Part shown: in pieces, positions 61,476-64,000 of the stretch
Numbering within the stretch: the stretch's first letter is position 1
Layout: each line of letters opens with the position of its first letter
Source of the DNA: Pollutimonas sp963712655
Lineage (GTDB): Bacteria; Pseudomonadota; Gammaproteobacteria; Burkholderiales; Burkholderiaceae_B
DNA length: 64,000 nucleotides
NCBI GenBank assembly: GCA_963712655.1
Contig: CAVQIT010000007.1
Span: forward strand, 62,001 to 126,000
Direction of reading: 5' to 3'
Position numbers and translations under genes: made by a program
The notes under the pieces: model-generated
The model's database searches: none
Told to the model about the DNA's origin: nothing
The model's input: only the letters and a program-made list of their open reading frames with translations

Positions 61476-61511
61476 TTGGCGGCGCGCTTTCGCGCGAAAG
61501 CGCGCCGCCAA
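61476..61511. repeat. Perfect 36-bp palindrome upstream of rlmB
   Basis: TTGGCGGCGCGCTTTCGC followed directly by its reverse complement. It would fold into a very GC-rich hairpin. It lies about 95 bases after the rnr stop and 20 bases before rlmB. There is no T-run on the plus strand. It may serve as an RNA-processing or partial termination signal. Confidence 0.85.
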
Positions 61512-61532
61512 AACAACTCCATAAGGATATCC

Positions 61533-62279
61533 ATGTCGTCTCATCAGGTTCTGGCCGGTTTCCATGCCGTGATCGCCCGTTTGCGCCACGCGCCGGGCTC
61601 AATCAAAGAGCTCTACGTCGAAGCGTCGCGACGCGACAAACGCATGCAAACGTTTATCGACCAGGCTCAGGCGGCCAATGTCCGGGTTCATCCGGTTCCC
61701 GCCGATCGCCTCGACGGTTTGGCGCGCGGCACGCGCCACCAGGGCGTGGTGGCATTGGCCGAGGCCCATCCCCTGGCGGCCGATGTGGATGAAGTCCTGG
61801 ACTGGCTGGAAGACAAGCCCGAACCCGCGCTGTTCCTGATACTGGACGGCGTGACCGATCCGCATAATCTTGGGGCGTGTCTGCGCACGGCCGACGCGGC
61901 CGGCGTGCATGCCGTGATCGCGCCGCGCGACAAGGCCGTTGGCTTGAACACCACCGTGCAGCGCGTTGCAAGCGGGGCCGCCGAAACGGTTCCTTATATT
62001 ATGGTGACGAACCTGGCGCGCACCATGCGCCAGCTTAAAGAACGCGATGTATGGCTCGTGGGAACGGACGATCAGGCAACGGCATCCATTCATCAGGTCG
62101 ATGGCCGCCGGGCGATGGCATGGGTGATGGGCGCCGAAGGCGAGGGTATGCGCCGCCTGACTCGCGAAACCTGCGACGAGCTGGTCAACATACCCATGCT
62201 GGGCTCGGTCGAAAGTCTGAACGTCAGTGTTGCCAGCGCCGTATGCCTGTACGAATCGGTGCGCCAGCGCCGTTCATAA
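61533..62279 (+). CDS. rlmB: 23S rRNA 2'-O-methyltransferase (G2251)
   Basis: About 248 residues from MSSHQVLAGFHAVIARLRHAPGSIKELYVEASRRDKR. AAGGATATCC precedes the ATG. The SpoU/TrmH motifs follow: LFLILDGVTDPHNLGACLRTADAAGVHAVIAPRDKAVGLNTTVQRVASGAAE, MAWVMGAEGEGMRRLTRETCDELVNIPMLGSVESLNVSVASAVCLYE. The knot domain and N-terminal substrate-binding part are complete. It modifies 23S rRNA. rnr-rlmB is a common gene order. Confidence 0.95.
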   Translation: MSSHQVLAGFHAVIARLRHAPGSIKELYVEASRRDKRMQTFIDQAQAANVRVHPVPADRLDGLARGTRHQGVVALAEAHPLAADVDEVLDWLEDKPEPALFLILDGVTDPHNLGACLRTADAAGVHAVIAPRDKAVGLNTTVQRVASGAAETVPYIMVTNLARTMRQLKERDVWLVGTDDQATASIHQVDGRRAMAWVMGAEGEGMRRLTRETCDELVNIPMLGSVESLNVSVASAVCLYESVRQRRS

Positions 62280-62386
62280 GCCATCCCCGCGCTGGCGTAT
62301 GCCAGTTCGGCCCCGGTTCCATGCGGCGATCCTGGCGTCGTTGTATTGTTTACTATATTTTCTTTTAATTTTTCGCTTCTTTCATC

Positions 62387-63617
62387 ATGGCAAAAAACGG
62401 CTTTACCACTACGATTCTTCATTCCGATCGGCGCTCGTCGGTTGAGCATGGGGCGATTCATAAGCCTATGCATACGTCATCGCAGTATGCCTTCGACGAT
62501 GCGCGCGAATTGGCCGCTGTGTTCCAGGGCAAGCCTGGCTTTACCTACGCTCGCCAGGGCACGCCCACGACCGCCGCCCTGGAAGCCAAAATAACGCAAA
62601 TGGAAGACGGCGCCGGCACCGTCAGTTTTGCGACTGGCATGGCGGCATTGGCGGCCACTTTTTTTTCCTTGCTGAAAGCGGGCGACCACCTGATCAGCAG
62701 TCAGTATATTTTTGGCAACACCAATAGTTTGCTGGGTACGTTGGCTGGGCTGGGGGTCGAGGTTACCGTTGTCGACGCAACCGATGTCAAGAATGTCGTT
62801 GCCGCTTACCGGCCCGAAACCCGCATGGTGTTCACCGAGTCGCTGGCCAACCCCGGTACCCAGGTGGCCGACCTGATGGCCATAGGCGATTGGTGCAAGG
62901 AAAAAAACCTGGTGTATGTGGTCGACAACACACTGGTCACGCCATTGCTGTGCCAAGGCAAGGCAATGGGGCGCGGCGCTGGTGGTCAATTCCTTGTCCA
63001 AACATATAGGCGGCCACGGCAATGCGCTGGGCGGGGCGGTTACCGATACCGGGCTGTACGACTGGACTGATTATGAAAACATTGCCGAGCCTTATCGCAA
63101 AGGCAAGCCCACGGCATGGGGCCTGACCCAGATAAAGAAAAAAGGCTTGCGCGACATGGGCGGTACCCTGGCGTCGGAATCGGCCCATCGCATTGCCGCG
63201 GGGGCGGAAACGCTGGCCCTGCGCATGGATCGTTCTTGCGCCAATGCCCTGGCGCTGGCGCAGTTTCTGGATGCGCACCCAAAGGTCGCCAAAATCCATT
63301 ACCCGGGCTTGCCCGCTCATCCGCAACATCAGCGTGCCGCGCAAATGTTCGGTAATCGTTTCGGGGCATTGATGGGTATCGAGCTGGTCGACGATGTCGA
63401 CTTGTTTGATTTCCTGAATCGCCTGAAAGTTTTGATATTGGCGACTCATCTGGGCGACAATCGCACCCTGGTCTTGCCTATGGCCCACACTATTTATTAT
63501 GAAATGGGCGCTGAACGCCGCGCGTTGATGGGGATTTCCGACAACTTCCTGCGTGTGTCCATCGGTATCGAAGATGTGCAGGATCTTATCGACGACGTTG
63601 TCCAGGCCCTGCAGTAA
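62387..63617 (+). pseudogene. Cystathionine gamma-synthase-family PLP enzyme with one frameshift
   Basis: The first frame (62387 to about 62960) reads MAKNGFTTTILHSDRRSSVEHGAIHKPMHTSSQYAFDD ... GTPTTAALEAKITQMEDGAGTVSFATGMAALAA ... VDNTLVTPLLCQGKA. The second (to 63617) continues WGAALVVNSLSKHIGGHGNALGGAVTD, with the PLP lysine in SLSKH, and ends NFLRVSIGIEDVQDLIDDVVQALQ. A one-base indel near 62955-62965 separates them. The gene is otherwise full length (~410 residues) and similar to cystathionine gamma-synthase/O-succinylhomoserine sulfhydrylase-like enzymes of methionine synthesis. Sequencing error or real loss cannot be told apart here. Confidence 0.85.
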
Positions 63618-63989
63618 TCCCAATATTGAACGTATTGTTCAGGACGTCTGGAAAACCATGCTGCGAAACCAATAACATAATTTCACCCTTACTGGTGAGC
63701 TTGGTTGCAAACTTTTCCAAATTTGCATATGTTGCTGCGCAAAAACAAAAAAGTCAGCAACGATGCGGGTTTTCAAGGTTTTCCACTTGACAGGCATTGG
63801 TTTCAAAGGCTTAATACGCGGTAGTCAAGCAAGTGTGCTATTTGCAGCAATGCCACTTGTTTGCACCCCACATTATTGGGTGTGGGTAATACGAATGTCA
63901 CCGACCGTGCTGCGTATTTTTCAATCAAAGTGCCAAGTCAATTCCTTGCGAATTAATTTGGCTACAATAATTTTTAGGGGTAATCCTTA
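63618..63989. other. Gene-free upstream region of a truncated gene
   Basis: About 370 AT-richer bases. A small hairpin CCCACA (63867-63872) / TGTGGG (63881-63886) and a -10-like TACAAT (63963-63968) are visible. The 75-codon frame at 63763 lacks a Shine-Dalgarno and similarity, so it is not called. The region probably holds the leader and promoter of the gene starting at 63990. Confidence 0.5.
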
Positions 63990-64000
63990 ATGAACAAAAC
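63990..64000 (+). CDS. Start of a gene cut by the window edge
   Basis: ATGAACAAAAC begins a frame (MNK...) after AGGGGTAATCCTTA. The long AT-rich leader and MNK start would fit an abundant envelope protein such as OmpA, but only three codons are visible, so no identity is claimed. Confidence 0.35.

Noticed and set aside
63763..63990. 75-codon ORF at the right end
   Set aside because: It has no Shine-Dalgarno, no recognisable family and lies in a promoter-like AT-rich region.

Overview
The window looks like a chromosomal segment of a betaproteobacterium of the Alcaligenaceae type (Bordetella/Achromobacter/Pusillimonas relatives). The reasons are the moderately high GC, four tripartite-tricarboxylate (Bug/TctC-like) periplasmic receptors, the leuC-leuD-leuB block linked to a Bug receptor and a LysR gene, and a GntR/IclR/LysR-rich catabolic gene content. 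No phage, integrase, complete IS or CRISPR array is seen. The genus is inference.

Layout. 1-1.9 kb (minus): a stress-type operon of two DGPF/YciI proteins, a VOC protein and an ECF42-like sigma factor cut by the window edge, with a candidate ECF42-type promoter. 2.1-11.2 kb: a cyclic-di-GMP synthase (MASE1-GGDEF), an ankyrin protein, an MgtC-like protein, then an unusual alternating series. It runs DUF4105 thiol-hydrolase-like protein, MASE1-PAS, HdeD-plus-thiol-hydrolase-like protein, MASE1-PAS, and an alpha/beta hydrolase with Cys instead of Ser. 11.4-14.9 kb: a GT2 glycosyltransferase, a YdjC/ChbG deacetylase and an ArnT-like transferase. This set matches the logic of lipid A hexosamine decoration (Bordetella lgm, Francisella flmF/naxD/flmK). 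15-21.3 kb: a coupled DegT aminotransferase / sugar porter / GMC oxidoreductase operon, divergent from a second sugar porter. 21.4-22.6 kb: a 1.2-kb large inverted repeat. 22.7-26.0 kb: an autotransporter with a HEXXH metalloprotease passenger.

26.3-31.8 kb: single genes (membrane-anchored XseA-like protein, YwqK-like protein, gor, DUF4142, CinA-domain amidase, PP2A-like phosphatase). 31.8-36.5 kb: an IclR-controlled catabolic operon (methylisocitrate-lyase family, Bug receptor, amidohydrolase, Ldh-family dehydrogenase). 36.7-37.2 kb: a small C39-like protease behind an 18-bp tandem repeat, each copy carrying a Shine-Dalgarno-like stretch and an ATG. 37.4-43.8 kb: CaiB CoA-transferase, a three-subunit biotin carboxylase system and a Bug receptor, with a convergent GntR regulator. 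44-48.5 kb: membrane HEXXH protein, LysR, amidohydrolase, Bug receptor. 48.6-50.1 kb: a candidate small RNA, DUF1059, tRNA-Met and a small lipoprotein. 50.1-52.8 kb: FMN-dependent glutamate-synthase-like protein, a guanidine-II riboswitch upstream of sugE/gdx, and a GNAT. 52.8-58.1 kb: leuBDC with a Bug receptor and a LysR gene. 58.2-64 kb: a T4 endonuclease V homologue, tRNA-Leu, rnr with many frameshifts, rlmB, and a frameshifted cystathionine gamma-synthase-family gene.

The strongest points for follow-up are the alternating thiol-hydrolase/MASE1-PAS module, the RBS-ATG tandem repeat, the sugar-porter/GMC/DegT operon, the metalloprotease autotransporter, the large inverted repeat, and the dense indels in rnr. 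Functions are inferred from motifs and gene order read by eye; no database search was run.
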